The notes: a model not told the origin generated them from the letters alone. A DNA stretch of 64,000 bases from Triplophysa rosa (GCF_024868665.1 NC_079891.1:30938598-31002597); one strand, 5' to 3'. Shown: positions 28,346 to 63,616, numbered from the stretch's first letter. A program made the numbers and translations.

Positions 28346-29985
28346 CTCTGACAAGAGACTAATGTTTTTCTACATTTCAAAACAGAGCATCTGATGAAAC
28401 TGTGTGGGACAGTGTACAATCCGGTTTCATGTGTTTGTTCTGTGCCTGTATGGAGTGATGTGAAAAAGAAAACCATCGACTTGTTCCTTAAAGTGTTGTG
28501 GGTTTGATTAAGGACGTGTTGCGCAATAACAGCTTAATTTGTTGGACAGCAGAAGAAGGTGGAGGGTGTGTTTGATTCGTGGTACTGAAGCAGCACACAT
28601 TGATTTAATATGCTGTAATGGGATTGACAAATTCAGCCTGTTTCATGCTGATAATGAAAAGTGAATCTACACTGACCCGTCGGTTCCCAATTTATCCCAA
28701 AGAAGTCTTTGGATTTCCTACACTGTTATATCCTCATATTGTATGTTTTCATGTAGACATACTGTGGACTTTTGTAATAAACCAGCATGGAAGTGTTTAC
28801 CAAAATGTTAACAATGGCGTATACTTCTGAACAATAAACATCTTTCCATGTACCGTTCTCTGGACAAACTACAGCCACAAGTGGCATACAAAATAAAGTA
28901 ATATATTAATACGAAAACTCTGCAAAATGGTCAACTTTGTAGGACAACACAATCAAACAAGTTTTCACAAAGTGAATGAAAAATGGAAAAAATAAACACT
29001 TGTAGTGTGTGTGAAGTGATTTGCTTACCTTTGCAATGTTTGGTTGCCTTAGGGTGGATTCCTGGACAGGTCTTAAGTCTAGTCCCAGACTAACTTAAAT
29101 GTTAGAAGTGGCTTGTTCTAAAACAACTTGCACTGATATATATATATATATATGCCATTATCTGCTGATAATGTTAACAAAGGTACAGAGTCATGAAATG
29201 CGGTGATGTTTTTGCAAAGGCAATATTGTAAGTCAATTTTCCAAAAATAAGTAATTCTATAAACGCAGGTATATCTCATGTCCGTGGCTCTGTTGTGTAT
29301 TTCTTTAATATATTTTCATCATTTCAATCAGATAAAGCATAATTCCTTAGAACAATACGTGTGTCACAGCACATGTAAAACATATTTTGTTCAAAAGCCT
29401 CAAAATCCACAAAAACCTTTCATCCAAGTATACATCTGTCCATCTGTTGCCTTTAGAGAGATATGCCCACAACTTTTCTGAAGTTAACACTCCCATGAAA
29501 ACCAGTGTAAATACTCATAGGTCACACACAGAATTACTCCCATTGAATATATTGTTGCTCTTAATGCTTAAATCCACCCTGCAGAATCTGAAGCGTTTCA
29601 GCTAAAAATCTGTATGTTTACCCACCATGTTGTAAGGTATAATTGGCACTGAATTCCTATGTCAGTATGAAAGAACACCAGCACAACGCATTCAAGTTTA
29701 TAATGACATTTTTTATAACAGTAGTCAATGTCTTCAGATACTGTACTGTATCCAGCTTCTTGATGATTTCTTAACCCAGAACTGTGATTTTCTACAGAAG
29801 TATCCGTGACCTTACCTGTTGCTCAAAAATAAATATTTTTATCTTGATTTTTTTTGTAAAGCACTTTCAATTATCGGCGTGTGAACTATGCGGCCTTACC
29901 ACGTAATTTTATTTTCATGTCAATAACATCTTTCTGAAGCATTTAAGCTTTAACTGTTATTTTTATGTATGCATCTTAATCCGTT

Positions 29986-29991
29986 TTTATT
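29986..29991 (-). terminator. znrf3: Candidate znrf3 polyadenylation signal
   Basis: AATAAA on the minus strand, the only canonical one noticed between the znrf3 stop and coq5. Use is inferred. Confidence 0.35.
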
Positions 29992-30837
29992 CTTTTTTTT
30001 ACTTTTCTCTGTAAAGCACTTCCAATTATCTTTGTGTACTGTATGTAATGTTAACTTGCCTTGCATGTTTATGATAATGACAATTCCGCTTCACATGAAA
30101 ACAGCTGTTATGGATTTGGGAAAATGAAACACTCAAGTGTGTGCGTTTACTTTAATAAAACCATATATTTGTAAGCTCTTTGTACACTTTGTTACAAAAC
30201 TGTACTAAAATTTTGAAATCAGTTTTTGGTCAGAGAATATTTAATCGTCTTGTGTGCAATTACCATGTATTTACAAATTCTCTTATTAGTGATCTCAAAA
30301 ACGAAAAAGAAAAAAAACTCACAGACACTCTGAACATAAGACATGGCTTAAAGATAAATATATTAGTCAATAAATATTCAGAGAACATATTTCCATTTAT
30401 GATATGTGCTGCTATACAGATACAGAAATATACACAGATCAAGCTCTAACCTTTAACATCTGTAAAATGAAAATGGAGAAAATAATTATATCTTTTAAAA
30501 AAAATAAAAAATATTAATTTTGTACACATTTCTTTTATACAATCTTAAGTGCTACAAACAAATACGAAATATTAAATAGTGACTTGAGTACCCAGAAAAA
30601 AATGCTATATTTGCAGTACATATCTCTATGCAAGGCAAGAGTAGATTCTCATGTTACGGCACTGTTTTAGTCTATGTATAAATAAAGTTACTTTAAAACG
30701 ACCGCCTATGTAAGCTGTATGGGTACATTTCATAGAAACAGTATAAAATACTCTGTATAAACAGAAAGGCATGATGATATGATGGTGTATATCTGTAAAA
30801 GCATAGGTGCAAGTACATTATTATGTATATTTCTACC

Positions 30838-30839
<2 letters not shown>

Positions 30840-30874
<35 letters not shown>
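30840..30874. repeat. (TA)n microsatellite
   Basis: About 17 TA units within the probable znrf3 3' UTR. Confidence 0.95.
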
Positions 30875-30876
<2 letters not shown>

Positions 30877-31730
30877 ACTGCATTCCAATCTCTTGAAGTC
30901 ATTATACTTTGGCGTCTTTGTGACAAACTGATAGCTTGTATACATATCATATAAAAAACTACTAATATATGAACTTAGCAGGGGTCAAATACTAGAAGTC
31001 CTGTACCTTTAACACTCGAGTAGTCCGGGTCTAAATCTACCAGTGAACCCTGGAGACCAACTAGATTTTGGTGTGAAGTACATACAGCTCAGTAGTCTCC
31101 ACTAATAACAACTATTTGGATTAAAAAAAGCTTTCTGTCTTGGTCTGTTTCTGCACTAGAGAGAAAAAAGGCCCTGAGAAAAACACAGAGAGAGGGAGGT
31201 TAAGTTTTAACCTAGTTAAGCGTTCAATAAATGACCTCGGCACCTGTCGCCCGCTCCCTCCACGTGATCTTGAAATGTTTAATTTTGGTTTTATTTCCCT
31301 AAATGAAAACTTTAGTTGATTTCATACTGCTCACATGCATGCAATTTTAAAACGTTTAAAAAGAGCATTCAAATCATGAATCTAAATTCGCATAAAAAGT
31401 TTACATTTACATTTGTAAACGTTTCCCTGGTCCTAGTCCAATCAGGAGAGAAGCTCCGCCCCCTCTGACTCACATTTCTGATGCTGTGTAGCACGTGACA
31501 GAAAATAATAAGAAATGTAGCTTTGTACTTTCACCTTTTGATACTTCTTAAACTGTCGTATTCATTACAGATTCTGAAGGCCACAGGAATGAACAAGATG
31601 AGCACTCTAAAAAAACACAATTGTAAAATCTAAATTTCAAACTCTTGCTTTTAAGTACACTCCAGAGTTTTGACAACACAACCATTATATTTGAGTTTCA
31701 AGAGCCTGTGCGGTGCTTCAAGGCTTGCTA

Positions 31731-52817
<21,087 letters not shown>

Positions 52818-55800
52818 CTGAAAAAAAGAAAAAGACAATTTAATGACTCATTCTAAATTCAATCCAAAATCTAGTGGTAAACTGTGCGTGAACAGGGAAA
52901 TACATCAATATAATAATCTGTGAAACATTCACCAAAGGACAAAGAGTTGAAGAGGGCACCTTTACACAACAGGCAATAACTTATGTTATTGCACAATACC
53001 TCTACATCCTTTTACTAACTTGCCCTACACTGAAGAGCCAAGGCACACCCACAACCCAGAAAAGATTAAAAAAAAAGGGCAGGTATACCAGTGCCAAATA
53101 TGTGTCCCACTGTTGGAACCAAGGACACTTTGAAATATTGAGTACATTGTCCTGTTTTAGGTAAACTTCCTTATCAGTCCACAGGCTGTAAGTGTGAAAC
53201 CTGTCGCGCTTGATGTGTTGAAAATTGACAACATGGACGTTTATCAAGGAAAATCTCACAGGAGATAAAACCCTCTTGAAAAGAGAGAACTAAGTTAAAG
53301 CTTATCGAATGATTACATAACTGTTAAACGAGGCCACACATTGTTTGAGCATAGATGTTTATTAGTTTATTGGTACTATTAGCTTTAGTAGACTGATATT
53401 TCACAAACATGTCGCTGGATTTATATAAAAAATGAGCATGATAACCATGCACGCTAACCATAAGACAGAAAAAGAGTAAAAAACATATAAACAAAGAACA
53501 CAGTTATAGACTACTTTTGTTAACGGTTTGCAACCAACAGCTGAGCGCTTCTGGGTAAAAATGTTAAGAAAATATGCTCCACATGGACGCAAATTGGATT
53601 AACACTCTCAAAAGGCTGATTATCATCTTAACTCGGGCTTCAAAAGCCACATCAGGTCCCGAGAGGCCTTGTATTCGGCATTTGCATTTAAGTTTGCAAA
53701 ACTGATGTGATGTTTTATCCCATTAGCCTGACAATATAGTTCCTTCATACTGGTTTGGACTGTATTAAAGAGGCTTTGTAGGGTTGTCTTAGAGTTGCCT
53801 ACCCAACAATTCTGGATTAAAGACACTGGGCTAAAATTATGCCTTTTTCAAACAGTGAGCACAATGAATCTTTTCAAAAGCCTTGCATATGCATTGTTCT
53901 CTTGAGAAAGAGGAATATCTCAGGAAAGTCAAAAATATTACACGGCAAAACCAAATAGGAACATCGAAACATCTCTCAACACCTCTGAAACGCACAATCA
54001 TTTCCTTAAAATTTCCCCCGACAAATGGCTAAATGCCCAGTTGCACACATCTCTAAATAATTATTATAATAATATTGATAGTTATAAAGTGATGTGCAGG
54101 GAGAAATCTCAAAATTGCTTAAAAACTCATTTTATTTATTCCATGCACTTATTTTATTTCCCCTTTTCACCTCAAAGGACACCTGACCTCATTTGACTTG
54201 GTCAGCGAGAGCACTTCCTATAAAAAAAAAATCTTCCTTTCACACCAAACACAAATATTTAACTTTTTAGGGGCACAATTCAGTCATGCTTTGATCACCA
54301 AGAACCGCTTCGTCCCCTCAGTTTATGAAGGGTAACCGTGTTTCTCTAAAAGAGATGCACACACAGCCTTAATCATATTGTGCTTGATGCATTAAATATG
54401 TGGAAAAACAAGTAAGAGGTACTAAGAATTGTGCAATTCAAAGCAAACTGTATGTGTGTGTATGCGTATGCCTGCGGCCAAATCATAATACAAGGAGGCC
54501 AGCTTTGACTCTAAACTTTACACGCTTGGTATCCTTCAATGCATGAAACGCCAGTATTGAGCATGCAGGTACTCAATATCTCTGACAATCTTGCAGATTG
54601 GCGGAGACATGTATTTCTGGAGCGGTTGCAATTCAATCTAAGAGCAACAAGTTAATAGTTTCCTTGGTCTGAAATGCCTTCCATGGGAAAGGAGACCCAG
54701 GAGCAGTTTCTGAATGACAAACCTATAATTACACAAGCCGAAATACTTCAAATGAGATGATAAATGATCATGTACGTAATAAATTACAAGGTAGAAAAAG
54801 AATCAAGCCAAATGTACAAGAAAAAAGCCGGTTGACCCAAAGGCAGCAGCACTGAAGGACACTAAACAGAGCTCGTCTAAAATCAAACCGGCAGAAATGT
54901 CCTGAAAACAGAGCGCTTATCGTTAAAGTCGACCTTAAGTTGTTGGTACACACACAGAGCAAGCCCATGGACCGTGGCTGCAGTCCAGCAGTACAGAAAA
55001 CAGAACAGATGAGCCCCAGGCATGGCATTTAGGTCAAGGCCAGTATCAATTTCACCCACAACAATCAAAATACCCAGCTACCCCGTGGGTATGAACTGCT
55101 ATCAACCCTTTACTTTGCTTTCAAATGCTGGCATCGAGCAATCCAAGGTCAAGATTTCTCATAGTTAGTTCACGTCTTTTTATTATCGTTGAATTTAAAG
55201 CCATCAAACCTACTCCGCCGCAAGTAAAATCTGACATGGAACAAAATATCATTCGCGCAAATCAAGCTGAGAAAACTGTACCGTGCGCCACAAAAAAGGG
55301 ACAATTTGAAAACTCCGTCCTCATGCTACTGATCTCACAAACCCACCCCCACATAAACTCTCAGTTCTGACCCTGTGCCCGTCACCCGGCCCCACCTCCC
55401 CCTGCCACGGGAGTACGGAATAGTTCCTGGAATAACAGACCGTCGTGCCAAGAGAGGTGGGGGAATATTTGATCAAAGCCACAAGTGGGCTACAGAACTC
55501 TCACCCCTCCTTCGGGCCCGCGGCCACTTAGAGAAACTCAGTTTGGCTGGAGCTCTCAGGGCAGCTTTTCAAACAAGGCCAAGAGCCTTTCAAACAAGCA
55601 AGAGTGCCGAGAGCTCTCCAGCCATGGGCCGTGTTGAGCCGTGCTAGCGAACGCCATGTGCACAGGGGCGTCGGACAGCTATTGGCTTCCTACTCGGTTT
55701 GTAGTTCATTGGTGGACAGACATAAAGTACGATTTTCTAGAGTTTCTGAAGACGAAGTGATCAATAAACTAGAGTACTGAAACCATTTAAACATTCAATC

Positions 55801-56339
55801 ATTCAAGACAACCATCACTATACTAACACAAGTTCATTTTCTCTTTACCCACACTCTGTTCTCATGCCACCAGCTGTTACATATCTCCAACATTTCCTAA
55901 TCTGTAAATCTGTAAAACTGGAAAGCCCTGCTGTAATAAAATGCCCACACATACTGGAAAGAGCTTTGCATCAGGTACACATGGCAACCCAGCCAATTTC
56001 CTTTTGGCGCTGGTCGCCTGAACTCCCACCCACTATCCAAACAGAGGATGTACTCGTAGACTCCAACACTATTCTGGTTTGTCTATCAGAAGAGTGTGAA
56101 ATACTGAAAGGGACAGATGCCTACGGCTTCTCCTCTGTCTGCCCTGGACTATTTATCTTTCTCCTCCTCTCTGCCTTTCATCCTCCAGCCATAAAGCTGT
56201 CGGACATTTATAATCTCACACTTCGGCTCAATGCATGTCTGATCTGCAAGTGCAGCAATATCGCAGAACAAATACTGAAAAAGGAAGGAACTTAAAGGGC
56301 AGGTACAAATCAAAAGGTAATGTTTTCACCTTGCAGAAT

Positions 56340-56435
56340 ATACATTTGGCAAAGGATTTTATCCAAATACACTCAATCTATACATCTTTATATATGTGTT
56401 TCCTGGGACCGAACCCATAATCTCTGCCTTGGAAG
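56340..56435. mobile_element. Degraded tRNA-derived SINE
   Basis: TTTGGCAAAGGATTTTATCC, then TGTGTTTCCTGGGACCGAAC and CCATAATCTCTGCCTTGG keep the order of the cyprinid SINE consensus (GGCAGACGCTTTTATCCAAA followed by a reverse B-box, from memory). Confidence 0.6.
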
Positions 56436-58626
56436 CGCACAATATAACCTAAAAGAATCTGCAAGATAATTAAAATGATTACATCATTTTGTCTTTGTTA
56501 ACACACACGTTTTTGTATTATGTTTCTTCAGAGCAATGCTGCATAAATAGAAGCATAATAGATATTTAAGAGAACCAACATCATTCATAATGTAAATGAT
56601 TTATAATAAAAATAACTATATAATAGTGATCATACAGAATTATTTAATTATTATAATATATTATTAGTTGTATATACTGTATAGATATACTTTTTAATAT
56701 GATATAATAATTATAATAATTACTAATTAGAAACTAATGTAAATTATTCAATTAAAAAATAATACAAATTTAAAAAAGGTATTTAAAAAATATTCTGCAA
56801 GGAACCAATGGCACAAAATAAGCTAGTCAAAATATTTTAATTTGTACAAAAAAGTCCATAAGGATAGGGGGGAGGAGCTTGCCGGTCTGATTGCTCGTGT
56901 CTTCTCCTTTCCCAAGTTCTGGAAATAACTTCAAAGGGGATGGCAGCCTTGAAGAGAGCACAGATAGAGTTACAGTGTGGCAGCTGGAGAAGCATTGCAG
57001 GTGGGGCCTGCTCTGACGGTGTAATATTATCTTATAAAGGGAGACTGGGCGCTTTTCAAAGCAGGCGACTTCCTCTCCTTTGTGGTCTAGACAAAAACGA
57101 TGGAACGACAGTTGCAAAAGTCACCTCTGGCCAACAAAAGCATCAACAGCTCCTGCTTAGAAACCTAAGAAATAAAGCGCATACCGTGAAGGTGGTGACA
57201 TCATACGGCGCCAACCACAAGCATCTTAAGTCAGCATCGCTTGAAGCATAAGGAACCGGTTGAGCCCACCGTTCGACTATGCAATGGTGGCTTTTCATGG
57301 ACAGTCATTTTAAGGGTGAACACATATAACCACAAGTCTTGGGCCACCCACTGCAGTCCCCCCGAAAACCACCAGCACACTGTTCCCTTGGTGACAAAGT
57401 AAGCAAACAAACGGTCCAATTTAGACCACAGCAACACTTAATATCATGTAAATACTCAAATATGCATCATCAAGGCCCCCCGGTGAACAGCTTTGACAGA
57501 GAAGTGACTAGAGAGTCTATTAACAGACTGTGAGTAGAGATTGAAACCATCAATGGTGTGAAGAACTTCCATCACGCTCTGAAGTCAAGCACTCAAAATA
57601 CAACACCACAACTGCACAGAAGCATGACAACTAAAGGTGACGCTAGTGTTCCACTAGCTAAAGTGAAACAATGCGATTTTGGCGAATGCCTTGGACTTCA
57701 CAAGATCTTAAATGATTGAAATGTTGAAATTTCATAAATAAAAGGTAAACAGTGACAAACTGTTGAAAACATTTTAAATATGTATTTTCCTTTTTCTTCT
57801 TTAATTATGTTTCCATGTCGTTGGAGCTTGCTGCAGAAAGTGCATGTTATCTATAATAAGAACTGCATTGCCACTAAACCAATCACTTAAAGTGTCACAA
57901 CAGAAGCATCGTGACATCAACATGCACACCTCACACTCCAACCTCTAGGCCAAAACACCTAGCATACATCCAGGGTTAACCGGACATGATTTATGACCAA
58001 GGCGGGCAAAAGTGCATGCCAGAATACCAGCAGAATTGCTCTTGAAGTTCAGAAGGCGGGTAAATCTGTGCCCGGGAGGATTGTAGTCATCAACACCTAA
58101 CTTTACTGTTCCCTTTGAAGTACCTCCCCAGCTTTGAAGGTCCCGGCAAAGAGGAATTCCTGCACAGTGCTCTTGGAAAGCCCCCAGAGTTGTGGAATGT
58201 GAAGCAAGCCGCTGCCCAGTCCGCTGGAATGCGATTAGAGTGCTGGAACAGTCCGGAGCTCCCGCGCCAAGGAATGGCTGCCACCACCAAAGGGAAAGCG
58301 CTGGAATATGCATTGCATTGCGAAAAAATATTTCATAGAGAAAAGTCAGATTATTGCTGTGAAAAAGATGGAGACGAACAGCAAAGAATAGGAGCCATCA
58401 TATTTTCAAAGATAATTGTTAAGACTTTGATTCTGTAATAAACACACATTAAATGCCCAATAGAGCCTGGGGTTGTGTGCAGAAGGCAGACGATCAAAAA
58501 CAGCTTATGCCTATGAAAATGAAGAGGAAAGTTACTAAACTAAGAAATGTAAATAAACTAAGAAATTGCATTTGCATGGCTTCGTCCATGTATTATCTAG
58601 CCACTTCCGCTTAGAAATATGAACCG

Positions 58627-59084
58627 TAGGGATGTAACGATTCACCGTGAGCCGGTTGAAAATCGGTTATAATGAGCGACGATTCAAATCGGTTGAGGCT
58701 TGAACTGAATCGCAATACATTTTTGAACAGCAGGGGCCGCTATTTTCACTGCAAACCTAAACGTGGATGCTGATATTTCTTAAATGCAAAAAAATCCAAG
58801 AATAGCACAGACAGTATTAGTTTGTTTATATTAAAGAGACTTTTTCTATTATTAATTTGTTATAAAATTGCAGTTTAGTTTTGTTATTTGAAATAAAACA
58901 TTATTTTATCATACAAAGAAACGTGAAGCATTTAAGAAATAATGCAAGGGAAGTTTTTCATTTCTAATTTGTTTCAACTCATTTTTTCAAAATAAATCGT
59001 GAGTAAATCGTGAATAAATCGCATCGTGAGATCAGAATCGTGACTCGCATCGCATCGTGAGCTGAGTGAATCGTTACATCCCTA
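58627..59084. mobile_element. hAT MITE with perfect 8-bp duplication
   Basis: Ends TAGGGATGTAACGATTCAC and GTGAATCGTTACATCCCTA are perfectly inverted. ATGAACCG flanks both sides at 58619-58626 and 59085-59092. The 458-bp body has no coding frame and carries repeated AATCG/CGATT words. Confidence 0.9.
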
Positions 59085-59242
59085 ATGAACCGTGGTTTTA
59101 TTATAGTGTAAGTGTAGTCATGTTTTTTTAGCAAATTGGTTCCCATTTGTATTACCGTAGGTTTACTACAAATACTATATTTATTGAGGTAAGACCAGGT
59201 TTTACTACAAACGAAAACCAAAATCTTTCGTTGCTACTAGAG

Positions 59243-59340
59243 ATGCACCGATATTAAATTTCTCCACAGATACCGATAGCAGATTATTAAGCGCGATATC
59301 TGCAGATGCCAATAACCGATAGCATGGTGCTTATATTAAC
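59243..59340. mobile_element. hAT MITE fragment (AGAGATGCACCGATA end)
   Basis: It begins TAGAGATGCACCGATATTAA and contains CAATAACCGATA, one end of a common fish hAT MITE (from memory). The opposite end was not found. Confidence 0.55.
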
Positions 59341-61980
59341 TCGCATTAACTAAATTTTGAAGATTAAATTAATATTTCTTAACTTTCTGAATGTTATTTA
59401 TTCATATAATGACTATTAATATTGAACATCAAACTGGTGATGTTTCTTAACATTTTCTATATACAGAGCATATGAAGAGTTTGGTTCCAAAATGAGATAA
59501 CTCCGTTTTTATTTTTTTATTGGGCATTCCAATTAATATCAATCAAACTGCAGTTGGTTTGTTTTGATTTAAGCCATACTAACAAAAAATACAGCTAACT
59601 AACACAATAAAAACATGATTTTTGAAAACGGAGTTATTTAATTCATCCAAATAATTTTGGAACCTAACTCTTCATATACAGCAGGGCTGTGTCACACATG
59701 CTACAGTTTACTGTAGTAAATACTATAGTATACAGTATTTTTATGGACAAATGTATTTACTACTGTATAGTAAAGCATTGAAAATACAGAACTCAGAAAA
59801 AAGAAAATACAGAAAAATTAAAAAGGAAAAACTAATTTGGTAAAAACTAAAAAATCGATGGCCCTAATCCATCCATTTGTATAACGCTAATGTCCTTTTT
59901 CACTTACCTGTCTATACATGTGATGACCTGCACTAGTGTTTTTTTAAAATATGATAACAGACATATACTCGTGCTACAACTGTTTGGCCTGTGCAACAAA
60001 ACTTTAAACCTCTGTAGCACCGGCGCTATGTGCAAAAAGGTTAAAGTACAGCCTTGTAAATATACAGGTAAATATCCATAAGCAACATACAAAATAAACA
60101 TTTTCAAAATTGATTTGGCACAAGAATATGCTAAGAACACACAAATGAAAATGTAATTAAGGTAAAAACATGAAAAAGCAAGAGGAGCCAAGTTGAGTTT
60201 AACCCAATCATATTTCCACAGAATTTTAATGTGCATTACGTTTGTAGTGTTTCAGCTTGTTGACAGTCAAACACCGCCATCATCAAGTGTTCGTGGAAAA
60301 AATACAAAACTAAAAAAATGGTTGTGTATACTGTATATAGGCTAAACAAATCTATTTATACACGCATTCTCTCTCACACGTACTAGACATTGACCTTAAC
60401 GTCTTACCACTCAAGCAAGTGCTTGTCTATTGGTTCGGCTCTTAAAAGAGGGAAAGTAAAGCTGGAGATGACTGGGTTGATCCAAGGAGCTCTCTCTTTA
60501 AAGGTCAACACCATATAGACCATCTCTTTACTTGCATGCAATGTCCTTCTGCAAAGCTTCCCACAACAGAGACAGCTCGACGTGAGCAGGGGATGTGATG
60601 CATTGACCACTGCAAAATGCATCACAAGAACAACAAACAACATTGCATTAAGTACAGTAGAGAGACATTGCGTTCCTTCACATTTGTGACTGCAGCAATG
60701 CACGTTCGCTGAAAAACAGATGAGCTCTGACTCTGTTTTCAACCTGTTTTCAAAGAAAGCAGCAAAAACACAGCTCCCGAGGGAGAAACCAGTCAAAATA
60801 TCCACCCATTCCCTGACAACTTCACACATGCATTACTCGACCGCAAGCATCACCCTCCACCCTTCTACACACACACAACGTTTGGCTTGGCCGCAATGCG
60901 ACCGACTGAGGTCACTCGGCACGCCATCAACCGGAGGATCACAACGAGCTGCTCCTGTGCAAACGCCACCTGTCAATCATGAAATAACAAGTCGTGAAAA
61001 AGGGGGTGGAGTATCTCTCCGCCAATCACTGACATATCCTTTAAAGCGTACTCTAGCCTCTGGACTCGGTCGATCTCAAGTTGCAAAGATAAATGCTGGT
61101 TGAATGATAGGATCCAAGAATGCGCGGCCATGGAAAACGATACACTTTCGAACCACAGCATGCATTCGGCACCTCCGTGGAATCATTTACTCCAGCATTC
61201 CCTCTGGCACATCCGAGGGTACACTCCGGTTCATGCTAACCAGCCCCGCTATGCCACTAACTTAGATCGAGTTTCTGTTGCCTTAGCTTTGTTTTGCTTC
61301 AGAAGGTCTAACAGAGGTTACCTTTCTTCATTTCCAGGTCAAAGCCTACAGTCTGATTATCCACACGGGGCTCGAGTAAAGGAGATGGGAGCGTTTTAAG
61401 GCAACATGTGTATTCAATTAAAAGTCACGCCCAATTTCATTACGCTTGCATTCAAAGTATGCAAGGACATGAGGCAATAATCTTTTAATGAGGCATGACT
61501 CGCACAGTTTCTATAATTTCCATAAACCTCTCTTTTACCCTAGCGTCCACAGATCTCTGACTGAGGAAACCCTTTTAGTTGTTGAATGTTTTCCTCTTCC
61601 TCTGCCTTCATGTTTCCAGATAGCTTAAAGGAAACGCAATTCCAGAACTAAGCTCGAGTTGACCGTTTTCAAGAGGTACTGTGAAAGCAAAAACAAGTCA
61701 AGCCATTTCCTGGGGTTACGACAGCCAGGCAAGGGAAGGCAGGTAGAGTTTAGGAACAGCCAAGACTTCTGGTATATCCCTTAAGGGACAATCTTGGATG
61801 CACAACACAGGAGTACTGGAAGCTATTTGGAAGCGCTTCAAAACAGGAATTACTGTATCAATGCCATGAATGGAAAAAAAACAAAGTAGCTTCAAGAGGA
61901 AGAAAGGCTTTTATATTGCACAGAGACAAAAAAAATGGGCTTTTATTAGTAGGTGCAGTATTTCATTATCTACACAGACA

Positions 61981-62122
61981 TTAAAAGGTACTGTGTGTAA
62001 TTTTTGGGAGGATTTATTGACAGAAATGCAATATAATATACATAACTATGTCTCCAGAGGTGTATAAAAACCTTATATAAGGGGTGGAGTGAGCCGTTGG
62101 TTGCAATTCGTAACCTCACCAC
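61981..62122. mobile_element. TTAA MITE, internally deleted copy
   Basis: It begins TTAAAAGGTACTGTGTGTAA like the 50073 copy, jumps at about 62080 from ACCTTATATAA to GGGGTGGAGTGAGCC, and ends in AACCTCACCACTAGC without the right TTAA. Confidence 0.7.
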
Positions 62123-62162
62123 TAGCATTTACTCTGGCAGTCAATGTTTTTGAATGTGCCAA

Positions 62163-62439
62163 ATCTTTCTTAAGTTAAACAAGGAGAAAACTGAAGTCAT
62201 TGCATTTGGAAATGAATGCAACGAATGCATACCTAGACTCTAGGGGTCATATAACTAAAAATCAAGCCAAGAATCTTGGTGTGATTCTGGATTCAGACCT
62301 TCATTTCAGTGGTCATGTTAAAGCTGTAACTAAATCAGCATACTATCATCTCAAAAACATTGCAAGAATTAGATGGTTTGTTTCCAGTCAAGACTTGGAG
62401 ACACTTGTTCATGCCTTTATTACCAGCACTGGACTCGAC
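62163..62439 (+). pseudogene. LINE (CR1/L2-like) reverse transcriptase remnant, left part
   Basis: Reading through one frame break it gives LNKEKTEVIAFGN, then KNLGVILDSDLHFSGHVKAV and AYYHLKNIARIR, then LVHAFITS, the thumb-side end of a CR1/L2-type LINE reverse transcriptase (family knowledge). The remnant is broken and 5'-truncated and resumes at 63617. Confidence 0.75.
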
Positions 62440-62506
62440 ATAGAGGACTAAGCCTTGATCTTATTTTATAACTTACTGATTAGTTAAATTTTGAGTTATA
62501 GGCTAA

Positions 62507-63522
62507 CGCCTATTTCACACATACTCCGTGTGCAGTGCATATTTTTTTACGTGCCCATGTTAACGGATTAGATCATTCACACAGCATGCAGATGCGTCAG
62601 TGCAACGATCGTTTACGCATTGAGTTTATTTTTGCTGTACAGCACGGGACTCATTTAAAGCGATAGCACACATATATCATGCTCAAAATGAACACTAATT
62701 GACGCAAAAATGCAGTAATTTCACCATAAATGCATATAAATTCAGTTTTTTATTTATGTTATTTGTTTAATTAAGCAATAAAAGCTGATTAAAATGTTGT
62801 GTAGTACAAATATTCTACAGTGTTCATATTGCGTGAGGAAGGTGCTTCTATGCAGACAAGCAGGTGGTCCAGAAAGTACAAGACGGCAGCGCGATGGATG
62901 ACTCGGCTAATTATTGAGGTAGATCAATATAAAGTGATTTATGACCCCCAGGACTGTTTTTATAAAGACCTGAATGCTAAAGAAAAGGCATGGGAGGCAG
63001 TTTCATCGGCCACTGGAAGAGATGGAAAGTCTTTTAATAGGCTAGGCTATTATAACTTCACGTAAGCATCAAGTGTTTTGAAGTACCATCCTAACGTCAA
63101 AGCTTCAGATAAAATATCATTTAAATAGTACGTTCTTTTCAGCTATTGTGTTTAGTCCTGAAAAGGTTTATAATTTTATTGCGGTGTTGTCCTACACTTA
63201 CTTCAAAGTCATGTTTTTTAATCTGGATACACCATGGACGTTTACGGTGGATGCTGTTACATATATCTATCAACCACTCACACTAACTATGAAACAGAAA
63301 ATTACAATGATGTAAATAGCGTTTCATAAACCTGTTTCGATTATTCATCCAAATATTGGGAAATACACATTGTTGACTAAATCACACAGAAGACGTGGAC
63401 CGCAAGCGCGCTACAAATGTAGTATGTGTGAAAGCACAATGGCGCATGGCGGATCCGTATTGCATACGTGTTGCTCTACGCACCGCACACACACTGCACA
63501 CGGAGTATGTGTGAATCGGGCG
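62507..63522. mobile_element. PIF/Harbinger-type element with MADF-like frame
   Basis: The left end CGCCTATTTCACACATACTC mirrors the right end GAGTATGTGTGAATCGGGCG, and the similarity continues through CCGTGTGCAGTG. TAA flanks both sides (62504-62506 and 63523-63525), the 3-bp duplication typical of PIF/Harbinger. The 1016-bp element holds a MADF-like frame but no transposase, so it is non-autonomous. Confidence 0.75.
62820..63065 (+). pseudogene. MADF-like (Myb/SANT-like) remnant of a Harbinger accessory protein
   Basis: The frame contains RLIIEVDQYKVIYDPQDCFY followed by KDLNAKEKAWEAVSS, matching the MADF pattern LI-EV---P-LYD---YKD---KE-AW--I. PIF/Harbinger elements often carry such a DNA-binding second protein (family knowledge). 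No intact start region or further domain is present; the frame ends in TAA after YYNFT. Confidence 0.6.
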
Positions 63523-63616
63523 TAATAGTTTTTATGGTATCATACCCTTATTTATTAAGACTACATAGGTAAAAAAAATTATAACTAGATATTATTTAAG
63601 ACTTGTAAATTGAAAA

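Larger units (their letters stand above)
28346..31730. other. coq5-znrf3 convergent interval with probable znrf3 3' UTR
   Basis: coq5 runs rightward and znrf3 leftward, so both 3' ends meet here. There is no recognised coding exon. A minus-strand AATAAA (plus TTTATT) at 29986-29991 is a candidate znrf3 signal, implying a 3' UTR of about 1.7 kb. An AT dinucleotide repeat lies at 30840-30874. Many short open frames are AT-rich chance frames. Confidence 0.5.

Noticed and set aside
55375..55647. Relatively GC-rich stretch as znrf3 exon 1
   Set aside because: No signal peptide or FVEVVLFES-type ectodomain start is encoded on the minus strand, and no suitable donor was found.
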